Positions 16,559-25,039 of a stretch of 64,000 bases of DNA are shown here, piece by piece. Location of the stretch: the NCBI GenBank assembly GCA_016290135.1, contig JAEESW010000004.1, positions 1-64,000 of the forward strand, given 5' to 3'. Every line of letters begins with the position of its first letter. Positions within the stretch are counted from its first letter, which is position 1. The stretch comes from a bacterium. GTDB lineage: Bacteria > UBP6 > UBA1177. A program made the translations under genes and the position numbers. Under the pieces are notes generated by a model. It saw only the letters and a program-made list of their open reading frames with translations, had not been told where the DNA came from and searched no databases.

Positions 16559-17944
16559 ATGAAAAAAATTCTTGTTATTTCGGCTGTTTTGGCAGCTGTC
16601 TTCTTTCTGTTTTCCTGTGATTCCGGAACAACAGCAGAGATGTCGCAAAATGATTCAAACGAGAGCGAAAATTCTGAAAACAGCGAATCAAATACGCCTG
16701 AACAAAACGATGACAGCGTCTCTGAAAACGAAAATTTTTCTGACTATGACAGCGACGATTCAATCTCCGAAAACTCGGAAGAACCGGACGATTCCGACAC
16801 CGGAGAATCCGAACACTATGAACAAGGCGACCTTTACGGCGAATGCTATCCGAATGAAACATGCAATACAGGGCTTGTCTGCGATGCTGAAAACAATATC
16901 TGTATAAAGGATCCCGGCAATTCAAACGAAAATAATGAAAATGAGCCTGAAGAAAATCCGTGCAAAAACAATCCATGCTCAGGAATTTTAAATTCAACAG
17001 GAGTGTGTAACCCCGTTGGAAGCAGTAAGTATTCATGCGGATGCTACGAAAATTACACTTGGAACGGCTCGTATTGCAAGGCTGATTCAAGAACCGTAAG
17101 CTGCACCGGGCTTCCGGCAAATGCAAGCTGGAACACAGCTTCATCAATAACGCAGATTTGGACCGGATACAGCTGGGTTCCGTCAAATATCGGGACATAC
17201 AGCAAAACATCAAGCAGTGAAGAGTGCTACTTTCAATGCAATTCCGGCTACGACTGGAACGGTTCCCAGTGTGTAGAAGCGGTAGATCCGTGTGATCCCA
17301 ATCCATGCAACGCCAACTTTGTCGCAAATGCAACAGGAATCTGCATTGCAGCAGGAGCAGCTTATGCATGCGAATGCAAACCAGGATACAGCTGGAAAGA
17401 TTCTGCCTGCGTATCAAATATTCCTGCGTGCAGTAAAAATACGACCTCATTTCCATGCAAGGATGAGTCCAAAGGCTATTTCTGGTCGGCAAAATCAGTT
17501 GATCGTATAGATTGGGAATCAGCAAACGAACTTTGCAACAATTTAAATCAAGATAACTACGGCGGTTTCAACAGCGCCTGGCATCTGCCTAATATTGATG
17601 AGTTAAGAACACTTCTTATAAACAGCAATACAAGATACTGTAATGTTTCGGAAAGCTGCGGTTCCAAGGATCATTGCTGGAACTGCGAAAACTGCGCGGC
17701 AGAAGCTACTGCTTCAACAAGCGGCAACCAGTGCGCACTTTGGGGTAATGATTACAAAGACGGAAGGTATAGTAAATTAGGCGACATAATCAGTTTGTGG
17801 TCATCAACCCATGTATACTCTTCTTCACATCCATCAGAAACTAATTTATGGGTTTGGGACGTAAATTTCTTAAACGGCAGCATAAAGGATGTGAAAACAA
17901 CCGGCACTCTCTATGTCCGCTGTGTCAGAAATGCGGAAGAATGA
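16559..17944 (+). CDS. Lipoprotein with EGF-like modules and a C-terminal DUF1566 domain
   Basis: 461 residues. Lipobox LFSC (Cys20), then an acidic Ser/Asn/Glu linker to about 85. Cysteine-rich modules follow: one around CYPNETCNTGLVCD, two EGF-like units (PCKNNPCSGIL...CGCYENYTW and PCDPNPCNANF...CECKPGYSW). The C-terminal DUF1566/Lcl domain (about 290-461) has WESANELCNNL, WHLPNIDELRTLL, WSSTH and YVRCVRN, the usual markers. Such proteins are typically exposed on the outer surface; ligand unknown. ATG 16559 follows GGAGGAG at 16546-16552. Paralogous in design to the 961-residue protein at 33-36 kb. Confidence 0.85.
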   Translation: MKKILVISAVLAAVFFLFSCDSGTTAEMSQNDSNESENSENSESNTPEQNDDSVSENENFSDYDSDDSISENSEEPDDSDTGESEHYEQGDLYGECYPNETCNTGLVCDAENNICIKDPGNSNENNENEPEENPCKNNPCSGILNSTGVCNPVGSSKYSCGCYENYTWNGSYCKADSRTVSCTGLPANASWNTASSITQIWTGYSWVPSNIGTYSKTSSSEECYFQCNSGYDWNGSQCVEAVDPCDPNPCNANFVANATGICIAAGAAYACECKPGYSWKDSACVSNIPACSKNTTSFPCKDESKGYFWSAKSVDRIDWESANELCNNLNQDNYGGFNSAWHLPNIDELRTLLINSNTRYCNVSESCGSKDHCWNCENCAAEATASTSGNQCALWGNDYKDGRYSKLGDIISLWSSTHVYSSSHPSETNLWVWDVNFLNGSIKDVKTTGTLYVRCVRNAEE

Positions 17945-18031
17945 TACAGTCGTGCGAGAGCGGCTTGTTCCGTCAAAACGATCTATAAAAAACTCAGCAG
18001 CAATCAAAATTTAAATTAAAGAAGTTTTTTC

Positions 18032-18059
18032 TTTCAATTTTCATTTTCTTTACTATAAT
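18032..18059 (+). promoter_or_regulatory. Promoter of the Bro-N/Fic gene
   Basis: TTTCAA (18032-18037), 16 bases, TATAAT (18054-18059), then ATTCAACG and a T-rich stretch; the start codon is 31 bases downstream of the -10. Confidence 0.65.
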
Positions 18060-18090
18060 ATTCAACGATTTGGTTTTTAGGAGTGCGCGA

Positions 18091-18963
18091 ATGAGCAAAA
18101 TTTCAATCCGTTTCTTTAATGACCGCGAGGTCAGAGCCGTATGGGACGAGGAAAATTCGAAGTGGTGGTTTTCAGCTATTGACATAATTCAGGCAATTAA
18201 CAAAGAACCTGACTATGTCAAAGCCGGAAACTACTGGAGATGGTTAAAAAAGAAATTTACAGCTGAAAATATTCAACTCGTGAGTGTCACTCACGACTTC
18301 AAATTCAAGGCTCCAGATGGAAAAAAACGTGCGGCAGATGCGCTCGACTACGATGCGGTTCAGATTCTGGCAAAAAACTTCCCGAACAACAAAGCCGTGA
18401 ATTTCCTTGATTGGTTTAATTACAGCGACAATACTCTTGACGGTCAGAGCAAGAAAAAAGCATATACTTTTTTGCAAAGTAATCTTATCGCCGAGGAGGA
18501 TGTCGGAACAACAAAGGCTCTGCAACAAATCCACGCATACATTTTCGGCGGCTTGTACGATTTCGCGGGGCAGATCCGCACAAAAACGATAAGCAAGGGC
18601 GGATTTAAGTTTTGTGTCGCCGAATATCTGGAGAGTGCGCTGAAAAAAATCGAGCAAATGCCCGAAAACACTTTTGATGAGATTGTTGACAAATATGTCG
18701 AAATGAATGTTGCTCACCCGTTTATGGAAGGAAACGGCCGAAGCACACGCATCTGGCTTGACATGATATTCAAAAAACGCCTTTCAAAATGCGTCGACTG
18801 GAGCATGATCGGAAAGAAAGACTATCTTGACGCCATGAGGGAAAGTCACTACGACCCGGCAAAAATCAAAGAGCTGCTGAGAAATGCTCTCACCGACAAA
18901 ATCGACGACCGCGAAATGTTTATGAAAGGTATCGACTATTCGTATTATTACGAAGAAATATAA
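18091..18963 (+). CDS. Fic/Doc family protein with N-terminal Bro-N-like domain
   Basis: 290 residues. Residues 1-115 resemble the Bro-N/phage antirepressor domain (IRFFNDREVRAVWDEENSKW, WFSAIDIIQAI, and a Tyr-Trp-rich helix). Residues 120-290 are a Fic domain: FAGQIRTKTISKGGFKF (158-174) for the flap and HPFMEGNGRSTR (209-220) for catalysis. No (S/T)xxxE(G/N) inhibitory motif is evident in the protein, and no small antitoxin gene precedes it in the 146-base gap. AGGAG at 18079-18083 supports ATG 18091. Likely a toxin-like AMPylator tied to DNA-binding control; partner and target unknown. Confidence 0.85.
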   Translation: MSKISIRFFNDREVRAVWDEENSKWWFSAIDIIQAINKEPDYVKAGNYWRWLKKKFTAENIQLVSVTHDFKFKAPDGKKRAADALDYDAVQILAKNFPNNKAVNFLDWFNYSDNTLDGQSKKKAYTFLQSNLIAEEDVGTTKALQQIHAYIFGGLYDFAGQIRTKTISKGGFKFCVAEYLESALKKIEQMPENTFDEIVDKYVEMNVAHPFMEGNGRSTRIWLDMIFKKRLSKCVDWSMIGKKDYLDAMRESHYDPAKIKELLRNALTDKIDDREMFMKGIDYSYYYEEI

Positions 18964-18984
18964 TCGTTAATAGAGTCTGATGAA

Positions 18985-19992
18985 TCAGCTTTTTACTGCC
19001 TTGACTCTGTCTGCGATTTTTTTCGTGAAATTGCGCTCGGAGTAGCGTTTTAATCTCAAAATCGCGTTTTTGAACGCCTTTTTGTCGCTTCTGCCGTGAC
19101 CGATCCCGACAAAGTGGTTGATCCCGAGCAGGAACGCCGTTCCGTAAAGGTTGTACTGGAAATTTCTGAAAACTTCGCCGAAAACTTTGTTGAAGACAAA
19201 AGTCTGCACTTTGGCAAGCTGCGGCGGCGCGATCTTGGCCTTGATGAGCTGCGAGATCGTTTCTGTCAAACCTTCGACAGTTTTCAGCGCGACATTCCCG
19301 GTGAAAGCGTCTGTCACGACAACATCGGTTTCGGGATGCGAAAAAAGGATGTTGCTTTCAATGAAACCTTTGTAATTCAGCGGAGATTCCTTGAACATTT
19401 CAGCTGCTTCAGCGATTTTTTTGCTTCCTTTGCCTTCTTCTGTGCCGACATTCAGGATCGAAATTTTCGAATCCTCAAGACCGGTCATGAAAAAGCGGTA
19501 AGCCTCGCCCAGAACGCCGAAATCAAAAAGGTTTTCCGCTTTCGGGTCGAGAGTCGCGCCGAGATCCAGAATGATGAGTTTGTGCTTGTCGACAGAAGGA
19601 TAACTCGTTGCCAGAGCGGGGCGTGTGATATTCGGTATAACGCCGCTTTTGAAGTATGCAGCTGTAACGATCGCGCCGGTATTTCCAGCTGAAAAGAACG
19701 CGTCGCCTTTGCCCTGAACAAGCAGATCGAGCGCGACATGGACCGAAGAATTTCCTTTATTCCGGAAAGCAAGAGAAGGAGTTTCACCCATTTCGATACT
19801 TTCACCGGCATCGATAATTTCAAGGTTTTCAGGGATTTTCGCATCGTCCAGAGTGTCTTGGATCAGATTTTTGGAACCGACAAGCAGAATTTTGATGTCA
19901 GGATTTTCGTTACAGACTTCTAAAGATGAAAAAACGGGAACAACAGGAGCGTTGTCCCCGCCCATAGCATCAACAATGACAGTTGATGTCAT
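18985..19992 (-). CDS. plsX: Phosphate acyltransferase PlsX
   Basis: 335 residues, full length. Makes acyl-phosphate from acyl-ACP for phospholipid synthesis, as a peripheral membrane enzyme. Typical segments: VDAMGGDNAP (7-16), GNTGAI (103-108), LDLGAT, VVTDAFTGNVALK and a C-terminal FVGIGHGRSDKKAF. Last gene of the yceD-rpmF-plsX operon, six bases after rpmF. The common next gene fabH is absent: the opposing Fic gene follows at once. Confidence 0.96.
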   Translation of the reverse strand: MTSTVIVDAMGGDNAPVVPVFSSLEVCNENPDIKILLVGSKNLIQDTLDDAKIPENLEIIDAGESIEMGETPSLAFRNKGNSSVHVALDLLVQGKGDAFFSAGNTGAIVTAAYFKSGVIPNITRPALATSYPSVDKHKLIILDLGATLDPKAENLFDFGVLGEAYRFFMTGLEDSKISILNVGTEEGKGSKKIAEAAEMFKESPLNYKGFIESNILFSHPETDVVVTDAFTGNVALKTVEGLTETISQLIKAKIAPPQLAKVQTFVFNKVFGEVFRNFQYNLYGTAFLLGINHFVGIGHGRSDKKAFKNAILRLKRYSERNFTKKIADRVKAVKS

Positions 19993-19998
19993 TTAAAC

Positions 19999-20181
19999 CT
20001 ATTGTTCGGAAACAGAGATTATCTCTTTGCCTTTATAGTTGCCGCAGCTCGGGCAGATACGGTGCGGAAGCATCGGTTCGCCGCATTTCGGGCATGCTAT
20101 AGTGGTCATCGGGTTTGATTTAAGGTGTCCGCCTCTTCTTTTTTTCGAGCGTGCTGAGCAGTGTTTTCTCTTTGGAACCAT
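19999..20181 (-). CDS. rpmF: 50S ribosomal protein L32
   Basis: 60 residues. VPKRKHCSARSKKRRGGHL is the L32 N-terminus, and Cys30, Cys33, Cys43 and Cys46 form the zinc site. AGGAGG ribosome site just upstream of ATG 20181. Between yceD and plsX, the classical order. Confidence 0.96.
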   Translation of the reverse strand: MVPKRKHCSARSKKRRGGHLKSNPMTTIACPKCGEPMLPHRICPSCGNYKGKEIISVSEQ

Positions 20182-20200
20182 TGAATCCTCCTAATTTAGT

Positions 20201-20638
20201 TTATTCGCCGGATCTGTCGCAGCCGCAGTCTCCGAGATTGAGGTCTGCGCCGCACTTTGAGCAGAGGCCTTTGCAATCCTCGCTGCAAAGCACTTTTCCC
20301 GGCATGTTCATAACAAGTGTCTCCCTGACATAATCGTCAAGCTCTATCTCGTCGCCTGAATAAAAATAGTCGACATCCGGCGTGTTTTCGGGAAAAAGAT
20401 AGTAGGTCTCGTCCAGATCCATATCCAGTTCCAGATCAGCAAGACATCTGTCGCACGCAGTCAGGACCGTCGCATTTCCGAAAAATCTGAGGCAGATAGT
20501 TTCAGCGGCGCGGTAAAACTCGACTTTGAGCGAGACATTTTTTATTTTGGCGCTTTCTCCGAGCTCGTCTCCCGCGATGTTGTATTCAACATTCCGAGTG
20601 ACCTTCGACTCGGTGATTTCACTAAGATAAAGCAGCAT
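20201..20638 (-). CDS. yceD: YceD/DUF177 family protein
   Basis: 145 residues. DUF177 pattern: VLTACDRCLADLELDMD in the centre and the C-terminal EDCKGLCSKCGADLNLGDC. The family is needed for normal 23S rRNA levels and is nearly always placed before rpmF, as here. ATG 20638 is preceded by GGTGG; an in-frame GTG lies slightly upstream. First gene of the operon, with a strong promoter. Confidence 0.9.
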   Translation of the reverse strand: MLLYLSEITESKVTRNVEYNIAGDELGESAKIKNVSLKVEFYRAAETICLRFFGNATVLTACDRCLADLELDMDLDETYYLFPENTPDVDYFYSGDEIELDDYVRETLVMNMPGKVLCSEDCKGLCSKCGADLNLGDCGCDRSGE

Positions 20639-20665
20639 TTCAACCACCAAAAAAATAACTGCGGG

Positions 20666-20693
20666 AATATACTCGTAAAAGTTGAAATGTCAA
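20666..20693 (-). promoter_or_regulatory. Promoter of yceD-rpmF-plsX
   Basis: Minus strand TTGACA (20693-20688), 16 bases, TATATT (20671-20666), CCCGCAG, then a T-run. Best match to the window's consensus. Confidence 0.75.
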
Positions 20694-20735
20694 GGTAAAT
20701 TTGATTCTGCCGTGATTCAGAGTGCGCCCGAATTG

Positions 20736-20763
20736 TGGAATTTCTCAGGAATGCAGATATAAT
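20736..20763 (+). promoter_or_regulatory. Promoter of the polytopic membrane protein gene
   Basis: TGGAAT (20736-20741), 16 bases, TATAAT (20758-20763), GCCGTGC, then TTTTG. Divergent from the yceD promoter with about 40 bases between the -35 elements. Confidence 0.6.
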
Positions 20764-20787
20764 GCCGTGCTTTTGTCGGAGGTGTGA

Positions 20788-22587
20788 ATGTTCGCAAAAC
20801 ACCGCAACATGGTTGCTTTTCTGTTTTATTTTTTCTTTTTCGCCCTTCTTTTTCTGCAGCTTCCGCTCCGGCACGAGATCTCCGGCAACTGTGATTCGTG
20901 GCTCGCGCTGACTTATTCCGCCCGCTCTCTGGAAACTCTGAAATCTCTCTTTTCGGGTGAAGAGACCGCGATGGCAATGTTTCCGGCCGAAGATCCTGCC
21001 GCCTACGGTGAATCAGCTCCGGGTATGCAGCTTTTCATAATGTTTTTCAAGGCTTTCGGACTTGGAGATCATTGGACGAACTATCTTTTCATAACTCTTA
21101 TCCTGGCTTTGACCGCGTTCGGGATCTTTGTTTTTACAGGCAATTTTACGAAGTCTTTTCCGGCCGGGCTTTTTGCCGGATTCTGTTTCACATGCAGCAA
21201 CATGGTCTTCGCCCACATCGACGATTCAGTCATAATTTTCTTTTTCTTCCCTGCGCTGGCACTTCATCTGATATACCGCCACTTTGAAGAAGGCAAAAGA
21301 AAATATCTAATAATTTCAAGCATTTTGGCTGGTTTAGAAATATATTTTTCCTTTTATGTCTTCTTTTATCAGTTCCTTATGGTCTTTGTCCTCTATTTCT
21401 TCCTCGCTCACATGAACAAAGTGAAGAGAGGCCGCGCCGTGAAAGAACTTTCCCTCTATTCCGCGATCGCCTTTCTCATTGCAGCCCCCAATTTCGCCTA
21501 CTATCTCAACACGCTCTACAACCTTGATTTCGTTCCGGTTTTCGAATCTTTTTACACTGCGAAGATGGCGAGCTTCAATCTTATCGACACGCTTCTTGTC
21601 CTCCCCGGCAACTTGATATACCCGAACATCGGACAATTCTTCAACATCCCCTTGAACTGGGGTTTTGTAAGGCATTACAACTTCATCGGGCTGCTCCCGC
21701 TCGCACTTTTTATCTATTCGCTTTTCAAGTGGAACAGCAAAAACAGGCTCTTATTTATTATGCTTGCAGCTGTCAGCGTGTTTTTCGCCTGCGGACCGGT
21801 CTTTATGTTCAACATGAAGGAAGTTTTTTATTCGCCCCTCTACATTTTCTACAGACCGATCCCGGTCTTGAAGTTCCTCCGCGTCGCAGTCAGAGCATAT
21901 TTCATATTTCTTTTCGCCGTTTCAGTCTCGGCAGCACTGTCGTTTGAAAGGATCTGCCGCAGAGTAAGGCACCGCCGCACCGCAGCTGCACTCTTTTTTG
22001 CATTTTGTTTTCTCGAGAACACTCCCGTGCCTCTGAAAGGTTTCGATGCGGCTCTCACCGAAAAAGTGCCTGAAATTTACAAAACGGTCAAAGAACAGAA
22101 CATAAAAAGGCCGCTGATCCTGGAACTTCCGGCCGAGATGAATATCAAATTTCCGGAAGAAAAAATGAAAATGTTCGCCGATCCTAAGGATTTCGTTGCA
22201 AAAAACAGCTTCAATCCGCAACTTGAAGTGACAAACATGGGAATGTTCGTTGATTCGTGGGACGATCTCTTCCAATACAACCGGGAAATCATTTACACGA
22301 ACTGGCAGAACAGCCACAAAACAGACTCGATAAACGGCGTGAACGGCTATTTTCCGACGCCGCGCATGATCTTTCAGTATCACATAAACCGCCTGCCCGA
22401 TCCGGGATCATTCGAATTTTTGCGGAAATCAGGGGTAAATTTCGTAGTCTGGCACGAATTCATGAAGATAAAGGCCGACTCTCTGTCGCTGAGCTCTCTC
22501 GAAAGCTCTCCGTGCCTCAGAAAAATAGCCGAAAACAGTGAAGGAAGCGCGCTTTTCAGGATTCTGGACTGCAAAAGCGGCCGATGA
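20788..22587 (+). CDS. Polytopic membrane protein, GT-C glycosyltransferase-like
   Basis: 599 residues. About ten transmembrane helices up to residue 410, then a soluble domain of about 185 residues. The N-terminal helix is followed by a periplasmic loop (HEISGNCDSWLALTYSARSL), and the protein has the shape of GT-C or YfhO-like enzymes that use lipid-linked sugars. No unequivocal catalytic motif is visible, so the substrate is unknown. GGAGG ribosome site before ATG 20788. Ends tail to tail with the next gene (one base between the stops). Confidence 0.6.
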   Translation: MFAKHRNMVAFLFYFFFFALLFLQLPLRHEISGNCDSWLALTYSARSLETLKSLFSGEETAMAMFPAEDPAAYGESAPGMQLFIMFFKAFGLGDHWTNYLFITLILALTAFGIFVFTGNFTKSFPAGLFAGFCFTCSNMVFAHIDDSVIIFFFFPALALHLIYRHFEEGKRKYLIISSILAGLEIYFSFYVFFYQFLMVFVLYFFLAHMNKVKRGRAVKELSLYSAIAFLIAAPNFAYYLNTLYNLDFVPVFESFYTAKMASFNLIDTLLVLPGNLIYPNIGQFFNIPLNWGFVRHYNFIGLLPLALFIYSLFKWNSKNRLLFIMLAAVSVFFACGPVFMFNMKEVFYSPLYIFYRPIPVLKFLRVAVRAYFIFLFAVSVSAALSFERICRRVRHRRTAAALFFAFCFLENTPVPLKGFDAALTEKVPEIYKTVKEQNIKRPLILELPAEMNIKFPEEKMKMFADPKDFVAKNSFNPQLEVTNMGMFVDSWDDLFQYNREIIYTNWQNSHKTDSINGVNGYFPTPRMIFQYHINRLPDPGSFEFLRKSGVNFVVWHEFMKIKADSLSLSSLESSPCLRKIAENSEGSALFRILDCKSGR

Positions 22588-22588
22588 T

Positions 22589-23095
22589 TCAGACTCCCCT
22601 TTTCATTATCCTGCGGATGAAAAAAAACGATCCCGAAAAAACGACTGCAAGATAAAAAAGATAGACATATCCGTAGACCGTCCGCATCTCTGAGCTGTAT
22701 CGCGGAAGCCAGTATCCCGAAGAAAGACCTCCCTTTTCGACTGCGAACGAACAAAAATTGAGAAGAAAAAGCGAAACGATGAATATGGACAGCGAAACAT
22801 ATCTGTTCGCCGAGAGCTCCGATATTTTCGCGGCAGCAAAGTTGACAGCACAGCTGTAAGCGGCACTCAAAAGAACGATCGCGACAGGAAACGCAGATCC
22901 CGGAAAGAAAAGGAGCGAGCCGGGATAGTAAGTCCCTTCTCCCGCAAAAACACATTCGTTGACGATTTCCAAAGCGACAGAGACAAGCGCCGGTGCAAGA
23001 ACCGGAAAGAACATCCTTTTTGAGATCAGAAAATATGCGAGCAACGGAAGAGTCACAGCAAAAATCACTGTTTCGATTAGAAGGAAAGGAGCCAT
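22589..23095 (-). CDS. Small integral membrane protein, unknown function
   Basis: 168 residues with five or six hydrophobic helices and short loops. FAGEGTYYPGSLLFFPG lies in the second loop. A faint resemblance to carotenoid/lycopene-cyclase-type domains (acidic residue in a helix, Tyr and Gly-Pro in the next loop) is too weak for a call. ATG 23095 follows GGAGG; a longer frame to 23176 runs into the gap. Last gene of the operon tkt-rlmD-tcdA. Confidence 0.65.
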   Translation of the reverse strand: MAPFLLIETVIFAVTLPLLAYFLISKRMFFPVLAPALVSVALEIVNECVFAGEGTYYPGSLLFFPGSAFPVAIVLLSAAYSCAVNFAAAKISELSANRYVSLSIFIVSLFLLNFCSFAVEKGGLSSGYWLPRYSSEMRTVYGYVYLFYLAVVFSGSFFFIRRIMKRGV

Positions 23096-23135
23096 TTCAA
23101 CCTCCGGGAGGCATGTTTCCGAGGCACAAAAATCA

Positions 23136-23918
23136 TCATATCTCCTGGTTTCCGGGACTCTTAACTTTTGCGGCAAGATCGTTAATGATCTCTCCGGCTA
23201 TAATAAGACCGACAACCGAAGGGACAAATGCCGTGGAACCGGGAATATCTCTGCGTTCCGTACATTTTCTGGCCGTTCCCGGCGGGCAGATACAGTGCAT
23301 CCGGCAACTGATCGACATATCCTCCAGAGGTCTGACCGGTTTTTCTTTGGAATAGACCACTTTCAGAGATCTGATCCCGCGCTTTCTGCATTCTTTGCGC
23401 ATGACTTTCGACAGCGGACATATCGACGTTTCGTAGATATCCGCGACTTCAAATGCCGCAGGGTCTACTTTGTTGCCGGCTGCCATGGAGGATATCACAG
23501 GGACTCCGGCTCTATTCGCATTTTCGATGATGGCAAGTTTTCCGGTGACGGTGTCGATGGCGTCCACAACGTAATCATACTCGCTGAAATCGAACTGATC
23601 CTGAGTGTCGGGGAGGTAGAATATCTTGTAAGTCCTGACCTTGCAGTCCGGATTGATCTCGCGGATCCGTTCTTCGGCGACATCCACTTTATATTTCCCG
23701 ACAGTCTTTCTTGTTGCCAGGATCTGCCGGTTGAGATTGGTCAGGCAGACCTTGTCGTCATCGATAAGATCAAGCGCCCCGATCCCCGAACGTGCCAGCG
23801 CTTCCACGACGTAGCCGCCGACACCGCCGATACCGAATACAGCAATACGGCATGACGCGAAATGATCCATTGCTTCCTTACCGTAAAGCAGCTGAGTCCT
23901 TGAAAACTGATTCAGCAT
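23136..23918 (-). CDS. tcdA: tRNA threonylcarbamoyladenosine dehydratase (TcdA)
   Basis: 260 residues, ThiF/E1-like. FGIGGVGGYVVEALARSG (29-46) is the ATP-binding loop, with LIDDDKVCLTNLNRQ after it. VVDAIDTVTGK and the C-terminal CRMHCICPPGTARKC and GSTAFVPSVVGL mark the TcdA (YgdL/CsdL) branch. It cyclises t6A37 to ct6A in tRNAs reading ANN codons. 20 bases after rlmD, second-last of the operon. Confidence 0.93.
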   Translation of the reverse strand: MLNQFSRTQLLYGKEAMDHFASCRIAVFGIGGVGGYVVEALARSGIGALDLIDDDKVCLTNLNRQILATRKTVGKYKVDVAEERIREINPDCKVRTYKIFYLPDTQDQFDFSEYDYVVDAIDTVTGKLAIIENANRAGVPVISSMAAGNKVDPAAFEVADIYETSICPLSKVMRKECRKRGIRSLKVVYSKEKPVRPLEDMSISCRMHCICPPGTARKCTERRDIPGSTAFVPSVVGLIIAGEIINDLAAKVKSPGNQEI

Positions 23919-23938
23919 TCAATCGCCTCCATTGCTGA

Positions 23939-25039
23939 TCATTTTCCCGTTTCCCTGGAAAGGACAGCAACCGTCTCAAAGTGCGGAGTGTCGGGAAAAA
24001 GGTCAATAATATAAAAATGTTTTACACAAAAACCTTTTGCAAGAAATGTTTTGAGATCGCGGACAAGGTTAGGCGGCTCACATGCGATATAGACCACATT
24101 TTCCGTGCAGTCGCAGATGATCCCGGAAAGTTTCGCTCCCAGCCCTGCCCTCGGAGGATCGGCTACGACCAGCCCGGTCTTTTCAAGCCGCTCCAGGCTG
24201 TAGGCGTTCATTTTCACGATTTCTGCTTTGCCGCCGAGGTTTTCAGCATAACTAATGCACGCCGCCTCTTCGATCTCGAAACCTGTCGTTTTGATCCCTT
24301 TGTCAGTGAGAAAAAGTGAAAAAAGACCGCTTCCGCAGAAGAGATCGACCGCATTTTCCGCTTTTGCCGCCTCAGCTTCGCGCATGACGAGCGAACACAT
24401 TATCCCGGCCCCTTCTTCAGATGACTGGAAAAAACTGTTCCGGCGGATCTTCATGGTCTTCCCGTTCACCGATTTCCTCAAAGTTTCTGCCCCCGGCATG
24501 AAATCACCGGTGAATTTTGAATATTCGAACTGCGTGTCTCCGTGCCGCTTCGGGATGTCGCGCACTATTTTTTCAAAAAAAACAGGGTCGAGAAGCGGAC
24601 AGTCGTCAATCTGGACGAAATCACTGCTTCTTTTTCTGCGGTAGGCAGGCTTTCCTTTAAGGGAAAAAAATTTCGCCCGGGTCCTAAGCCCCGTTTCTCC
24701 GGGAGTCACAACGACAGGATCAATATCAAGATCTATTTGATTTTGCCTCAAAAGCTCTGAAAATATTGCCTTTTTCATCCTCAACTGCGCCGGATAGGAA
24801 GCATGCTGGAGCAAACAGCCGCCGCATATTCCGTAATGTTTGCAGAAAGGCTTCCTTCTTTCGGGTGAAGTCCCGATAAGCTCGTGATCTTCGACATAAA
24901 AGAAACTTTTTTCCTTCAACGCGCTTTTGACTCTGACGATCTCGCCGGGCAGAGTGTAGGGAACAAAGAAAGTTTTTCCTTCCGCCCAGCCTATTCCGCA
25001 GCCGTTTGATATTATTTTTGCGATCCTGACTTCCGTCAT
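23939..25039 (-). CDS. rlmD: 23S rRNA (uracil-C5)-methyltransferase of the RlmD/TrmA family
   Basis: 366 residues. N-terminal TRAM-like domain, then an iron-sulfur cluster motif CKHYGICGGC (66-75) and a Rossmann methyltransferase with DLFCGSGLFSLFL, a late VVADPPRAGL, and catalytic cysteine in YIACEPP (usually SCNP). Somewhat shorter than E. coli RlmD (433). Could be RlmC/RlmD-type; exact target uridine is not decidable. ATG directly abuts the stop of tkt. Confidence 0.85.
   Translation of the reverse strand: MTEVRIAKIISNGCGIGWAEGKTFFVPYTLPGEIVRVKSALKEKSFFYVEDHELIGTSPERRKPFCKHYGICGGCLLQHASYPAQLRMKKAIFSELLRQNQIDLDIDPVVVTPGETGLRTRAKFFSLKGKPAYRRKRSSDFVQIDDCPLLDPVFFEKIVRDIPKRHGDTQFEYSKFTGDFMPGAETLRKSVNGKTMKIRRNSFFQSSEEGAGIMCSLVMREAEAAKAENAVDLFCGSGLFSLFLTDKGIKTTGFEIEEAACISYAENLGGKAEIVKMNAYSLERLEKTGLVVADPPRAGLGAKLSGIICDCTENVVYIACEPPNLVRDLKTFLAKGFCVKHFYIIDLFPDTPHFETVAVLSRETGK

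Noticed and set aside
9279-18963. Integrated prophage or classical defence island
   Set aside because: No integrase, phage structural genes, transposase or recognised defence effector set; genes mostly stand alone with their own promoters.
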